A DNA stretch of 64,000 bases, from assembly GCA_013995675.1 (NCBI GenBank), contig VWRR01000003.1, positions 558,001 through 622,000 on the forward strand. The letters are read 5' to 3'. A model generated the notes under the pieces. The model had not been told where the DNA came from and did not search any database. It was given only the letters and a program-made list of their open reading frames with translations. This document shows, in pieces, positions 1 to 10,092 of the stretch; within the stretch, counting starts at the first letter, position 1, and every line of letters starts with the position of its first letter. The stretch comes from Cyanidiococcus yangmingshanensis. Lineage: Eukaryota; Rhodophyta; Bangiophyceae; Cyanidiales; Cyanidiaceae. Both the position numbers and the translations under genes were made by a program.

Positions 1-1
1 T

Positions 2-820
2 GGTGGTAAGATGTACATGGTGGATGGTCGTTTCGCCGACGCAGCGAGAGAGTTTTTCGAGGCTTTTCGCCACTATGAAGAGGTGGGTGCGCCTCAGCGC
101 GTCGCTGCTCTGCGCTATGTGGTTTTTGCGAACTTGCTCTCCGGTAACACGGTCAATCTCTTCGCTGCACCCGAGCTGCAGGCGTATCGCACAGAGCCTT
201 GCGTTCGAGCGATGACAGACTTGATCGATGCCTATCAACGGAACGATTTGGCCAAGTTCGAAAACAGTCTCGAGCGGGATGAAGGCATTTTGGAGGATGC
301 CTTTCTGCGCCCATATGTGGAGATGCTCTCGAATCGACTCTGGCAAAGAGCAGTCCAACGCGCAATTCAGCCATATCGAACCATATCTTTGGCCAGTCTT
401 GCAGAGCGCCTAGGCTCTAGAGGCAGCCTCAAAGCCATCGAGCAGGTCGAACAAGCACTGATCCAGCTGATGATCGACGGTTACATTCTCGGTCGCATTG
501 ATCAAAAGCGGGGTATTTTGGAGCTCTCCTGGAAACGAGCCACTTTCGAGACGCCTTCCTCAGTCCAGTTGGAAGCCATCTCGAGTAACGAGCAGACTGG
601 AGCGAGATCAGTCGTGTCGAGTGCTCGAATGATCGATGAGAGCTTCGTAAATCCGACTCGCTACGCAATACCGAGCTATCCAGCGCATGCTGTAGAGTTA
701 CAAGGATGGCAGAGTGCTGACCCCGATGCCGACCGAGTCGATGCGCTGCTGACGCTGTGGGCTCAACGCCTAGGGCGCGTGCGCTCCCAGCTGACTCGAC
801 TCGCACGTGACGTGTACTGA
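2..820 (+). CDS. CSN2: COP9 signalosome subunit 2, 3' part
   Basis: This is the C-terminal 272 residues of CSN2, a scaffold subunit of the COP9 signalosome, which removes NEDD8/RUB from cullin-RING ubiquitin ligases. The frame is open to the window edge, and the residues GGK just before the first ATG (position 11) match the family, so the gene starts upstream of the window. Visible matches are the helical-repeat segment FFEAFRHYEEVG, the segment MTDLIDAYQRNDLAKFE, and a PCI winged-helix part around residues 100 to 170, including the typical ILGRIDQKRGILEL. About 90 residues beyond the PCI core end in a basic helical tail. The related proteasome subunit RPN6 is the main alternative, but the order of motifs fits CSN2 better. 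It converges on the SOD gene downstream. Confidence 0.88.
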   Translation, partial: GGKMYMVDGRFADAAREFFEAFRHYEEVGAPQRVAALRYVVFANLLSGNTVNLFAAPELQAYRTEPCVRAMTDLIDAYQRNDLAKFENSLERDEGILEDAFLRPYVEMLSNRLWQRAVQRAIQPYRTISLASLAERLGSRGSLKAIEQVEQALIQLMIDGYILGRIDQKRGILELSWKRATFETPSSVQLEAISSNEQTGARSVVSSARMIDESFVNPTRYAIPSYPAHAVELQGWQSADPDADRVDALLTLWAQRLGRVRSQLTRLARDVY

Positions 821-1482
821 ACTGTCTGGTGAAGTGCTCTGGCCGAGTTCATGAACGAGGCGGGCAGAGTCTCTCGTCTTCGTCTCAGTGGTGTGAGCGG
901 GAGCGATCCAAAACGAGTTGTTCGCCTCTTTATATAGGGATGTGAATATGTTCAGCGCTCAGTTCTGCAAAGCGATTCTCCAGGAGATGCATTGGACAGC
1001 ACCCAGCGAATGTTACCGGACTGTGCAGTCTTCCGTTCCCCGAGGTTGAGCACCTCACTGGAACGTGACCGATTCCTGGGGCAATGACCTGCTGCCCAAG
1101 ATGCTCTGCACGACCATGAGACCCGTTGCCGCGATCGCCGCAGCAGTGGAGAACACAACACATTGGAGTTGCTGATGTAGCTCGAGTCCAAACTACCTGA
1201 ATGTTGAACTGGAGACATTCCGCCGTAGCAGTGCATCATCTACCTGCCTGCCCACCTTCCCATCGATTCGACAGAGGCATCACCGAGCCGACGAATCCCT
1301 TTTTTTGGCTTCCATGACTTTCCGTAAAGTACATTTTCAGGGAGTTGGCAGCGTGTCGTGCCCTTGATGAGGCCATGCGCATCGTGCGGCCACAGCAAGC
1401 ATTCACTTGAGGAAACGATCCATTTAGACGTCTACACTGTGTCGCGAACGAGCCGTAGCGCAAACGACGAGACTGGTACCGC
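821..1482. other. Intergenic, convergent 3' ends
   Basis: This stretch of about 660 bp lies between the convergent CSN2 and superoxide dismutase genes. It holds only short open frames with no recognisable protein and no convincing RNA gene. It presumably carries the two 3' untranslated regions. Confidence 0.5.
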
Positions 1483-2283
1483 TCAAGCGAGTGCAGCCTC
1501 GTAGCGATTTGCCACATCCTTCCAGTGAACGATCTGCCAAATATTTTTCAGATACGCCGCGCGATCATTCTTGTACTGTATATAGTACGCGTGCTCCCAG
1601 ACGTCGAGACCGAGAAGTGGTGTGTACGCCCCAACCACAGGATCCTGATTGGGACGAGTCACGATCTCCAAACGCCGAAGGTTTCGATTCAGTGCCAGCC
1701 AGGCCCAACCACTACCCTGGATACCAGCTGCAGCGGTGTTCATCAAGCTCATGAGGGTGCTCAAGTCACCGAAATTGTTCTCTATTGCTTTCATGAGAGC
1801 AGTATCTTTACTGGGCAATTCACCACCTCCTTTTCCGACGGGAGCCAAGTTCGTCCATAGGATCGAATGGTTCAAATGACCACCACCGTTGAAAATGAGC
1901 GCCGATTGTAAGGAAACAAGGGTCGGTACATGGTCAGTGCTGTGTATCGTATTCAGTGCGTTGTTCAGGTTGTTCACGTAGCCTTGATGATGCTTGGTAT
2001 GGTGCAAACGCATGATTTCGGAACTGATCACTGGCTCGAGGGCGTCGTAATCGTAGGGCAGGTCCGGTAACTGGATGTTCACGTTCGCTGAAGCCGATGC
2101 AGTCGCGCTGACACTGAGCGCACGCAGCGTCTCGTCGACAGTACCGCTTCCTGCTGCCTCTCCGGTCCGAAGGCTATGAACGCAACGGACCTGTTCCAGG
2201 CTGGACGCCGATCGGCCTTGGTGGAAGTGTTGGAAACCACTCTGCTTCCAACCGTTCACCAACAAGCGCAAACCTAATTGCAT
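1483..2283 (-). CDS. SOD2: Manganese superoxide dismutase, probably mitochondrial
   Basis: The enzyme dismutates superoxide to hydrogen peroxide and oxygen. The 266-residue protein has a basic, acid-poor leader of about 65 to 70 residues, in keeping with an organellar presequence, and then a complete Fe/Mn-SOD fold. Metal ligands are visible as the His in LHHTKHHQGYV, the His in GGGHLNHS, and the Asp and His in LDVWEHAYY. The Gln of GIQGSGWAWL sits at the position typical of manganese rather than iron enzymes. The start is the ATG at 2283, and the leader length agrees with it. A plastid location cannot be excluded from the leader alone. No frame defect is seen. Confidence 0.93.
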   Translation of the reverse strand: MQLGLRLLVNGWKQSGFQHFHQGRSASSLEQVRCVHSLRTGEAAGSGTVDETLRALSVSATASASANVNIQLPDLPYDYDALEPVISSEIMRLHHTKHHQGYVNNLNNALNTIHSTDHVPTLVSLQSALIFNGGGHLNHSILWTNLAPVGKGGGELPSKDTALMKAIENNFGDLSTLMSLMNTAAAGIQGSGWAWLALNRNLRRLEIVTRPNQDPVVGAYTPLLGLDVWEHAYYIQYKNDRAAYLKNIWQIVHWKDVANRYEAALA

Positions 2284-3194
2284 GTGGGTTGTTGCGTTCG
2301 TTCTGAAGGCTGCTTGCCCAAGAAACTCAAAGCCTGCACCCTAGAGCGCCTTTCACACCACACGAACACAAAAGGTGTTGCGTTTTCCAGAACTCCAGTA
2401 CGACAAAGAGAATCCGCAACCTTATCGGTTTCCGATATTTCCGGTCAACACTATGCTATGTGCTGTCGTTCGGCTTTGCAAGCGTAGGCCCCGGACAAGC
2501 TGCCGCACGATCAACAAGGCGTTTTTGATAAAGGATCGCCGCCTTGGGACTCGAGGCGCCAGCAGCAGCATCACCACCATCCAAGCGCTCGTCGCGGTCC
2601 CGTTCTTTATGGATGTGGCGTTCGTTTCCGGCCTGAGTGCGACATCGCAGCGCTTTCGATGATATCATCCTTGTATATGCATTTACCGACTTGGTTAAAG
2701 ATGATAGACTTGTGCTCCGGGGGAGATAACGGTTCAGTCGATTGATTCGTGTAAAAACGTTTCCTATTCCATGAGTAGCCACTCGAAAGATCAGAAAGTT
2801 TCCTTCTTTGTCGGTAGCAGTAGAATCTATCTATACTCTTTTCGTGGTGCATCCAACAGACACTCTGAGGGTAATATCGAGGACGCTGATGAGGTGTTCG
2901 TGTTCCGGATACAGATCGGTCTCTGCCGACGGTTCCTGGTGTTGTGTGCCGTGGATGCAACGTCCACCGACATCATCATCGCCAGCCCGTCTCCAGCCAT
3001 GCAAGTTGTTTCTAAGATGCGTTTCTGGTTTTGAAAGCTCCAAGTCGAAGATTCTCCTCACTCTTGAGTAGCGCCTCCGCGTCTATGCTCCGGAGTGACC
3101 CAAGCGGGTTCTCGTAACGTTGGCAGACCACGCCGCTGCGAACGCGGACGCTAGCAGGGTTACGGTTCCTGTTGGGTTGTCGTGCCGCCAGCTC
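2284..3194. other. Divergent intergenic region SOD/TMF
   Basis: About 910 bp separate the divergent starts of the SOD and TMF-type golgin genes, so both promoters should lie here. Short open frames on both strands show no family resemblance. I see no tRNA, repeat or other distinct element. Confidence 0.45.
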
Positions 3195-5121
3195 ATGCGG
3201 CAATCGCTAGATGAAGAAGAAGAATGGGAAGACGTGACTGTGCCCATAGCAACAAGAGTGCACCAGGAGAACAAGATCGAGTCTTCGGCGGTGACACAAA
3301 CGCCATCGAAGCGAGAACGGAGCTCTGAACCAGGCGCTGGCCCCGTGGTTGAGCAAGCAGAACACGAGAGCCGACCACCAAAGGGTGCTTCGCCGTCCTC
3401 GCTCACTGAGAACAAGGAAGCGGTGTTGCCAGAAGAAAAGGCTCCAAAAACAAGCCTGGCCGGGTCTGGTTCCAGCCCCAGACCCGGCCCCGCTTCTCCG
3501 AGGTACAGCGCTTCAGGTGCCACATCTGAATGTGCAAACTTTGTATCAAGAGGCCGAGCGTCTCTCCAAAACTGTTTACGAGAGAGACCAACAAATTCGA
3601 GATCAGCGTAAGCGCATTCGTGAGCTGGAGCGTGCTTTAGAAGAGGAACACAGTCGCGCCGAGGCCCTTTCAAAGAAGCTGCTTGAACACGAAGAACGAA
3701 CACGCGAAGAGGAAGCTCGCTCGCTAGCACAACAGGTGCACCGGCTGCAGCTGGAAGAGCAACGAAGGCAATGTGAGCAGGAACATGTGCATCGCTCAGC
3801 GCTGCATACACTGGAGGCTACGCTCAAGGAGCGCGACGAGCGGCATCAGGTTGAGCAACAAGCACTGACAAAACGTCTCACCAGCAAGGCACAGACTCAA
3901 CTCGAGGAGCTCAAAAATGAGTATATGGATAAATTGAGGGTTCTGCAGGCGCAGCTGCATCATATGCGGGATGTCATCGAGCGTACCCGCAATGACGCCG
4001 AACAGCGGGAGCTGTATCTGCGAGAGGAACTGGTCCAGGCTCGAAATCGCATTGCAGAACTGGAGCAACAGAATCAGGAGCTGTCTGGAGGTGTCTCCGA
4101 GGCGACCCGGCCGCTTCTTCGACAAATTCAACTGTTGCAGGTACAGATTCGAGAGCGACGAGAGACGGAGGTCAGCACCAGAGAGCAGATAGAGCGGCAA
4201 CTCGTCCAGGCTGAGGCGGCTGTGGCGGAGGCCAACGAGGCACGAGCGCGCCTCGCGGAAGAGATCACGCGGCTCCGCGCCCGGGTACATGAGCTTGAGT
4301 CGGCAACGCACTCGTTCATATCAGAATGCGAAGGTTTGCGCAAGGAAAAAGCCGCTGCTGAGGAAGCGCTGAGTGAGTTTCGCGCACGTTGTGCACAGCT
4401 TGAAGACGTCGCCACCAAGGCCAGTGCGGAATGGACACGAAAGCTTACAGCGTTAGAAACGGACGCTGATCGGAAGCAAAAGGCATTCGAATGTACCCTA
4501 GAAGGCCTTCAACGCGAACGAGACGAGGCGCGCCAACAGTTAGAACAACGCGAAAGGGAGTTGTCGCGGATCGGTGACCTCCTGGGCGCCTCGGCGAGCG
4601 CAACCGCGTCTGTTTCGCCAGCCCCGATACAGAGTCCCGCAAATGAGTGTGCGAACACGGTTGAGGCCAGAGAAGAATTGATGTCTTCAGGAGCAGCAGC
4701 GAATGAGCCGGCCATGGCTCACGAGGAATCCTTGCTTACGAGTCCATTTCCGAACCCCATTCTCTGGACGCAAATGCAGTCGCTGTTACGTCGTCGTGCC
4801 AATCAAATGCGCACTCTCCAAGCCGAGCTCACGGAACGTGAAGCGAGTATCGCGAATCTTACACAGGAAATCTCGATGCTCACAGAACGCCTTGACGCCG
4901 ATGCCGTTCACCGTCGACAACTCGAAGAACGGATCGGGCAAATGGAGGAACGCGAGCAGGCGCTTCTAGAGCTGCTTGGAGAAAGGGAGGAACGTCTCCA
5001 AGAGCTCAACAATGATATCGCAGACATGAAAGCCATCTACCGGGAGCAGCTGCAAGAGCTCGTAGATCAGTTAGAGGAGGCTCGCACCGCAACCCAGACG
5101 TCGACGTTATCTAGACCCTGA
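3195..5121 (+). CDS. TMF-type golgin (TATA element modulatory factor homologue), one frame change
   Basis: This is a coiled-coil protein of about 641 residues. An acidic, tryptophan-containing N-terminus (LDEEEEWEDVTV) and a Ser/Pro/Glu-rich linker precede some 500 residues of almost unbroken heptad-like coiled coil rich in Glu, Gln, Arg and Leu. The last 100 residues match the conserved C-terminal domain of TMF1/Sgm1, with LLELLGEREERLQELNNDI followed by ADMKAIYREQ. TMF golgins tether vesicles at the Golgi and bind Rab6-type GTPases. The N-terminal part is in one frame from the ATG at 3195, and the coiled coil is in the +1 frame. The change probably lies near 3540, where removing one T of a TTT run joins the frames smoothly. 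The only ATGs of the second frame are deep inside the coiled coil, so the two parts belong together. Confidence 0.75.
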
Positions 5122-5961
5122 ATGCCCCGGTTTGGGCAGCCATAGCGCGCCCTCATCAGCCTGTTTATTTTCCATGACCGGTATTGGCTTCGCTAGCAAG
5201 GGAGCCCGAGCGACATACTACACATTCGACTCGTCATCGTAACCAGGAAAAGGTCACAGAGATGGTCACGGACCTTTCAGACAATCCATACACGCTTGCA
5301 CTCCGGCGTTTTGCATCTCGGGGGACGTTGCGCTTCCCAGGACATCCTGTCCATTCCAGACGATAATGAATGCTCATAAATCGGTTTGAACAATTCCCTC
5401 GACACGCATGTATAAGAATCGGTTCTTTTTCATTTCCTCTGCAGAGACGTGTCCACAACCACACATTTCCTCTCATAAATTGGTTTGAACAATTCTCTCG
5501 ACACGCATGTATAAGAATCGATTCTCGACACGGATCCGTCGCCTTCTCACTGCGTGCCGAATTCGACGGCGCCGATCGCGACCGCTGGTTGACCGACGGC
5601 CACGATCGGACGCGAATCGCTGCCAATCTTTTGGGCGCACACCGGTCGTCGAGCGCAAACGCTTTAGGGCCGCGTCCATGGGCATGCGCACGTGCCGGAT
5701 AGAATGTGTGCGGTTTCAATAACGGCCCTTGGGTGAAGCGCAATGACTACATCAAGGGGTGTGATGAGTACCCAAGTGCGTGCATCTCGTTGGTGAAGCG
5801 ATGGTGGAATGGCCAGTGCTCATGAGTGAATATCCGATCGGTGTGGGCATGACGTTGGCACAACCGCGAACGAGCGTCGCGGTCAATGCTGTTGCAAACC
5901 CGATGCGTGTAGTTTTATTGACAACGCTGGTCAAACTGTGGTCAAGTTGAGTGTAGTCATC
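5122..5961. other. Intergenic region upstream of the TALE homeobox gene
   Basis: About 840 bp lie between the golgin gene and the TALE homeobox gene. They contain a pair of 54-bp direct repeats, annotated separately, and no convincing gene. The stretch is the presumptive promoter region of the homeobox gene. Confidence 0.5.
5373..5525. repeat. 54-bp direct repeat pair
   Basis: Two near-identical 54-bp copies occur at 5373-5426 and 5472-5525, 99 bp apart start to start. Both contain GGTTTGAACAATTC or its one-base variant followed by CGACACGCATGTATAAGAATC. There are only three or four mismatches. They lie 440 to 590 bp upstream of the TALE homeobox ATG. They may be duplicated regulatory sequence or a simple recent duplication. 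Confidence 0.85.
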
Positions 5962-6951
5962 ATGACTTACAACAGGGTAACCACCGGAATGTTGTCAGGG
6001 ACATCGACGTGCCACACGCCATCGGCTACCGCGACGAGTGCGGATGGCGAACAGGCGCCAGTTTTACCGGTGAATCCTGCTGAAGAGGATGTTTGGTTGT
6101 CACCGACGAGCGAGCAACTGGCTGTTCGGTTGGGTGCCGATGACATTGAACCGGTGCTTTTTGCAGACTCAGTGCCACTGGTGGCGGCGAGTGCAGCAGC
6201 TCCAGGTCACTGTTCGCGTAGCCGTCGACAACCGCCAAATGAGGCCTTGCCTGTTGGGCCAGACGGCATCGTTGCCACCGACTGCAGCGATGCGATTCCA
6301 GAAACGGAGCCTATGTGCATTCAGCGAGGTCAGGTGCGTCCATGTTTCTCGACGGCCTCTGCTGCAACCACCCAAAGGCGACGAGCCGCTGTCTCCGCAT
6401 CTACGGCGAGCTCGACAAGGAACATGCATGGACTGCCTTCGGGACGCTTCAGAGCGAGCAATGCTGCTGCTGCAACAAACGAGTCTATCATGAGCAGATC
6501 ACAGCGCTTATCACGTCCGGGTTTCGTATCCGAGACCGCGACATGGCAGCCGATTCGGACGAGTACCGCAGAGAGCTCGACTCGAGAGCGACTTTGTTCC
6601 GGGTCGTTTGGGCCACCACCGTCCTGGGCAGAAAGACCGACGCGAGTGTACTCAAGGACCGGAGGAGAGCGCGCCTGGAATGCAGTTGCCTTTTCCGACG
6701 CCCAGTCCATACGAGCTCATCCGCAAAAGGCGTCACGAAAACGGACCCCGCTACCAAAACACGCCGTGGCTCTCTTTGAGGCCTGGGCTCGGGCACACTG
6801 GGACCATCCATATCCAAGCGATGCCGTGAAAATTCAACTCAGTGAGCAGACTGGTGTTGCCGTGAAACAGGTGTCCAACTGGTTTATCAACTTTCGCAAA
6901 CGCTCCTGGAACGGCAGACAACCCGTCCACCGGCACCCCGCGCTGCCGTGA
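5962..6951 (+). CDS. TALE-class homeodomain protein
   Basis: The protein has 329 residues from the first ATG of the frame. The first 250 or so residues are low in predicted structure, rich in Ala, Ser, Thr and Arg, and match no family I can name. Residues about 262 to 322 are a TALE homeodomain. It shows the three-residue loop extension with HPYPSD between helices 1 and 2, then LSEQTGVAVKQVSNWFINF as helix 2 and recognition helix 3, with Trp48, Phe49, Ile50, Asn51 and Arg53 in place. Ile50 with Asn51 is the hallmark of KNOX, BELL, PBX and fungal HD1 relatives. No KNOX, BELL or PBC domain was recognised upstream. Between 6315 and 6779 another frame also looks protein-like, so the middle of the product is uncertain. 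The next gene is a second homeobox gene on the same strand. Confidence 0.85.
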   Translation: MTYNRVTTGMLSGTSTCHTPSATATSADGEQAPVLPVNPAEEDVWLSPTSEQLAVRLGADDIEPVLFADSVPLVAASAAAPGHCSRSRRQPPNEALPVGPDGIVATDCSDAIPETEPMCIQRGQVRPCFSTASAATTQRRRAAVSASTASSTRNMHGLPSGRFRASNAAAATNESIMSRSQRLSRPGFVSETATWQPIRTSTAESSTRERLCSGSFGPPPSWAERPTRVYSRTGGERAWNAVAFSDAQSIRAHPQKASRKRTPLPKHAVALFEAWARAHWDHPYPSDAVKIQLSEQTGVAVKQVSNWFINFRKRSWNGRQPVHRHPALP

Positions 6952-7603
6952 GCGACGCTTAACAAGTGCAAAACCCGTTCCGTTTTCCGAGAGATCATGC
7001 AAGAATATGCAGAACCGTCGTTGCTGCTTGATCAGATCAAGACGTCAAAAGCGCCCTGGCCTTTATGATTGAGTGATGTTCGTGCAGCTCAGTCTCTGGC
7101 AGCGGCGTCGTTTCGCAGGGTTCAGCTCGCCTCGCAGCACTGATGAGCGGTCCCCTCGCTTCCCTCTTTGCCTGGAGTGATAAAACAAGTTTAATCCTAA
7201 AATTGTAACAGAGAATGCCAGTCGATTGAGCGCCTCTGGCTGTGGGTATCGACGAGACCGCTCGGCCTTTCGAAGTGAACCATCTGTGTTGGACAGGGTC
7301 AGCGAGGACAACAGCCGTGTCTGGTCACCGGCCCCAAAGCATATGGTTCCGTATCATCATCAGCAGTCCGTATTCAATAGTCCATTGAAACGAATCATCG
7401 GCAGAGCGCGGGTTTCCACCTGGGTCAGACTCTGACCTGCCGTCCGGATGACCGTGGTCATATCGGCTCAGGTGAACGCAAAACCGAAACCTCCCAGCGA
7501 TGCTACTCATCGGCAAGAAATTGAGGCTTCTTAGAACGTCCACAATTCGTTTCTTTGGGATACATAGAGTCGGTTTGGTGTCTAACGTTTGCTCCGCTCT
7601 GGA
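6952..7603. other. Intergenic region between the two homeobox genes
   Basis: About 650 bp separate the TALE and the non-TALE homeobox genes. Only short unsupported open frames are present, and no distinct repeat was seen. It should contain the promoter of the second homeobox gene. Confidence 0.45.
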
Positions 7604-9163
7604 ATGACCTTTCCACGAGCGCATTTGGGTCGGATCCGGACTTGCACGCGGCAGCGAAGAGCGTGGACGAGTCGAGTTTCACCGACCAGTTCGCCAGAGC
7701 CACCAGCAGACGCTGCTCGTTGGGTTGAACAGCTATGCCAAATGGCTAGCGCATGGTTTTGTGCTGACCCAGGGGCAGCGCACGACGTCCAGTCTAGGAC
7801 GTTTCTCTGGTACTCGTCACCATGCAGATCGTATGCAACGGATCGATCACGGACTTGGTCGGTAGAGGCTGATGGCGTGTGTACCGCAACGATGGTATTG
7901 TCAGCACTCGTTGAAGAAGCTATCTATAGCGGCGCTTTGTTAGGCGTACACCTGGTCGGCGGTGCCGCACAGGGAGAGCAGAGCGTCCAGGGCGACAGCG
8001 CCGGTGCGTTATGGTGTCCTCGACCAGTCGATTCGACAGAGTTCACTCCTATATCAGCGACGCTGTCTTCGATGCTGCAATATGATGCGCTGCTGGTCAC
8101 TCGTTGGCTTCTCGCTGAGATCCAACAGCGCATGGGAATGCAGCCAATGATTCATATCTCCGACAAGGACCGTGAGCTCGTCGCGGCGTTACAAAAACTG
8201 GTGCGTTTCCGGCTCGTTTTCGATTCGTGCTGGCAGCGAGCGCGCCAGTACAGTCGGTGGATGCGGCGAACGGGCTGCGAAAGAGGACAACCCGCTTGCA
8301 CGACCCCTTCCGCCATTTCATCGCCAACCGCTCAAGCTATTCAACCAGAGAGGATGCTGGCCGAGGTCAGCGTCTCGACGGCGTGGATTCAAGATACGCT
8401 CCGCTTGGACGATGTGCATCGTCAAAGTCACGATATAATTGGATCTGCAGCAGTCGATTTCCTGAACCCGGTCCAGCCTTCCAATGAATGCAACGCGAGC
8501 GTACTACCAGAGGCACAAAGCCGGCTGCGCCAACCTCAGAGTATGTCACCAACTGCAAGTCAGTGTGAGGCCTATCCCCCGGTGACTACACCGGAGCCAA
8601 CTCGATATCCCGGGAATTTAGCGGATGCGACGTGCTCAGCTTCTGACGAGCGACTGTCATTGATTCCAGAAACTCGCGTCGCAGCATCTTCGCCGCAGGA
8701 CTCCAAGGCGACAAACCCGTTCCCGTCAGTGGAGTTGTGTACACCGCGCGAAGTTGAAGAGTTGGAAAGTCACTTGACAGCAATCCAGTCGCCAGCATCG
8801 GCAGGTAGCCCCGTCCGGAGCACCTCTGCCGAAACGATACCTAGAGAGTCGCCTCAATCCGCCAGAGCGTTCTTTGCGGCTGTGCTTGCGCGTTATGGCG
8901 AAGCGTTCCTCATGGAACAGCTGTGCACGGGATCCGGAACTGGTATGGTCGGAAGTGAACGTCACAAACTCTCTCGCCACGCGGAGGCAGTACTCACTGA
9001 TCATTACAAACGCGTTAGCGTTTATCCGTCGGCGTCGGAACGTGAGCAGCTCGCGAGGAAAACTGGGCTGAATCGTAAGCAGATCTGTTGGTGGTTCTCT
9101 AATCGTCGCATGCGAGAGAAAAGAGGTCGACTTGGACGCCGACGCTCACCCAAACATTTCTAA
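7604..9163 (+). CDS. Non-TALE homeodomain protein
   Basis: The 519-residue protein starts at the ATG at 7604. The long N-terminal part is of unknown family: it contains a helical, hydrophobic region around residues 120 to 215 and then a Ser/Pro/Gln-rich linker. A homeodomain occupies roughly residues 450 to 510. It shows RHAEAVLTDHYKR, then a loop with VYPSASEREQLARKTGLNR, and recognition helix QICWWFSNRRMREKR, in which Trp48, Phe49, Asn51 and Arg53 are conserved and position 50 is Ser. The loop before the YPS motif seems one residue longer than in standard 60-residue homeodomains, but the TALE signature is absent. A basic tail follows. It is a DNA-binding transcription factor by family. The adjacent TALE gene makes heterodimerisation a reasonable but untested idea. 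Confidence 0.85.
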   Translation: MTFPRAHLGRIRTCTRQRRAWTSRVSPTSSPEPPADAARWVEQLCQMASAWFCADPGAAHDVQSRTFLWYSSPCRSYATDRSRTWSVEADGVCTATMVLSALVEEAIYSGALLGVHLVGGAAQGEQSVQGDSAGALWCPRPVDSTEFTPISATLSSMLQYDALLVTRWLLAEIQQRMGMQPMIHISDKDRELVAALQKLVRFRLVFDSCWQRARQYSRWMRRTGCERGQPACTTPSAISSPTAQAIQPERMLAEVSVSTAWIQDTLRLDDVHRQSHDIIGSAAVDFLNPVQPSNECNASVLPEAQSRLRQPQSMSPTASQCEAYPPVTTPEPTRYPGNLADATCSASDERLSLIPETRVAASSPQDSKATNPFPSVELCTPREVEELESHLTAIQSPASAGSPVRSTSAETIPRESPQSARAFFAAVLARYGEAFLMEQLCTGSGTGMVGSERHKLSRHAEAVLTDHYKRVSVYPSASEREQLARKTGLNRKQICWWFSNRRMREKRGRLGRRRSPKHF

Positions 9164-9657
9164 AACCACCTGGGCGTCCATGAAGGCGCCCTCTGTAGAC
9201 CTGGCGAGAGAGCGCTGTCTGCATCGGCACTTGGAAGCAGCGACTCGTCGTATGTCGCTTTCGATGGGCATATTTTGCAAGCCCTCCAACCTGCCTCTGC
9301 ATCGCCGCCAGCTTCATGAGACCGAGAGCACCTATTCGAGCCAGCGTCATGTTTCCTGTGCACACTATCGCGTCGAATAGCGATACCTTGTGAACACCCG
9401 TCATGAGGATCCGGGCAGAGCGACTACCCCCCGAATCAACCCAAGTAAGAGGCGAACAACTTCACGTTCATCGATTGCATCTTCTTGGAGTTCCACCGAG
9501 CAGCTCATTTTCGTTTGGCTGCAAACGCTGGAAGACGCAGACGAACACCTGCGTCGTTTCGTTCCATGTTGAGACAATCGGCGACTTGGACGGACACTGC
9601 CGAACTCGTTCCAGGGAACAAGTCCATTTCATCATTTGCTTTGCTCGCTGTCACTTA
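9164..9657. other. Intergenic, convergent
   Basis: This stretch of about 490 bp lies between the second homeobox gene and the cytochrome b5-like gene, which converge. No feature is recognisable apart from short unsupported frames. Confidence 0.4.
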
Positions 9658-10092
9658 TCAGGTTCCTGTCTGGTTCGCCAGCTCACCGATGTAAAAATCA
9701 GGAAGTATCTCGTTCACTTTCTCGGGATGTTGGTCGCCATGAAATCCTGCAGAAGAGTCCCGTCCCGCGTTGCGAAAGATGGCGTCACCACCGGGGTGAT
9801 GATCGATATAGCTGGTCACGTCGTAGACACGACCGTCAATGATGAGCCATAGAGAGTCGCGTGTATAGTGCTGACTTACCTCGGCTGCAGTAAAGTACTT
9901 CTGAGTAGCGGCTGTGCTCCTCCTCAACGCTTGAGTTGAAGGTTGCTCTACAAGTGCAGAAGCGACAGGGCGCTTACCCCCGGCGAGTCTATTCGTGCGC
10001 TGGCTCTGAACACGGCTTCGCAACACGCGTTGGAACACGAACCAGAGCAGCGTCAAGGCGACAAGTCCCCTCAGTAGAACAGCGATCGACAT
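9658..10092 (-). CDS. Cytochrome b5-like membrane-anchored heme protein
   Basis: The protein has 144 residues from the ATG at 10092; the longer open frame upstream lacks an ATG. An N-terminal hydrophobic segment (about residues 4 to 20, AVLLRGLVALTLLWFVF) is followed by a basic linker and a cytochrome b5 fold at about residues 65 to 140. The first heme ligand lies in DHHPGG. The second should be in GFHGDQHPEKV, followed by the family-typical DFYIGEL close to the C-terminus. N-terminal anchoring with a C-terminal heme domain resembles the plant cytochrome b5-like CB5LP group rather than classical tail-anchored b5. It probably transfers electrons to a membrane oxygenase or desaturase, but the partner is unknown. 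Confidence 0.85.
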   Translation of the reverse strand: MSIAVLLRGLVALTLLWFVFQRVLRSRVQSQRTNRLAGGKRPVASALVEQPSTQALRRSTAATQKYFTAAEVSQHYTRDSLWLIIDGRVYDVTSYIDHHPGGDAIFRNAGRDSSAGFHGDQHPEKVNEILPDFYIGELANQTGT

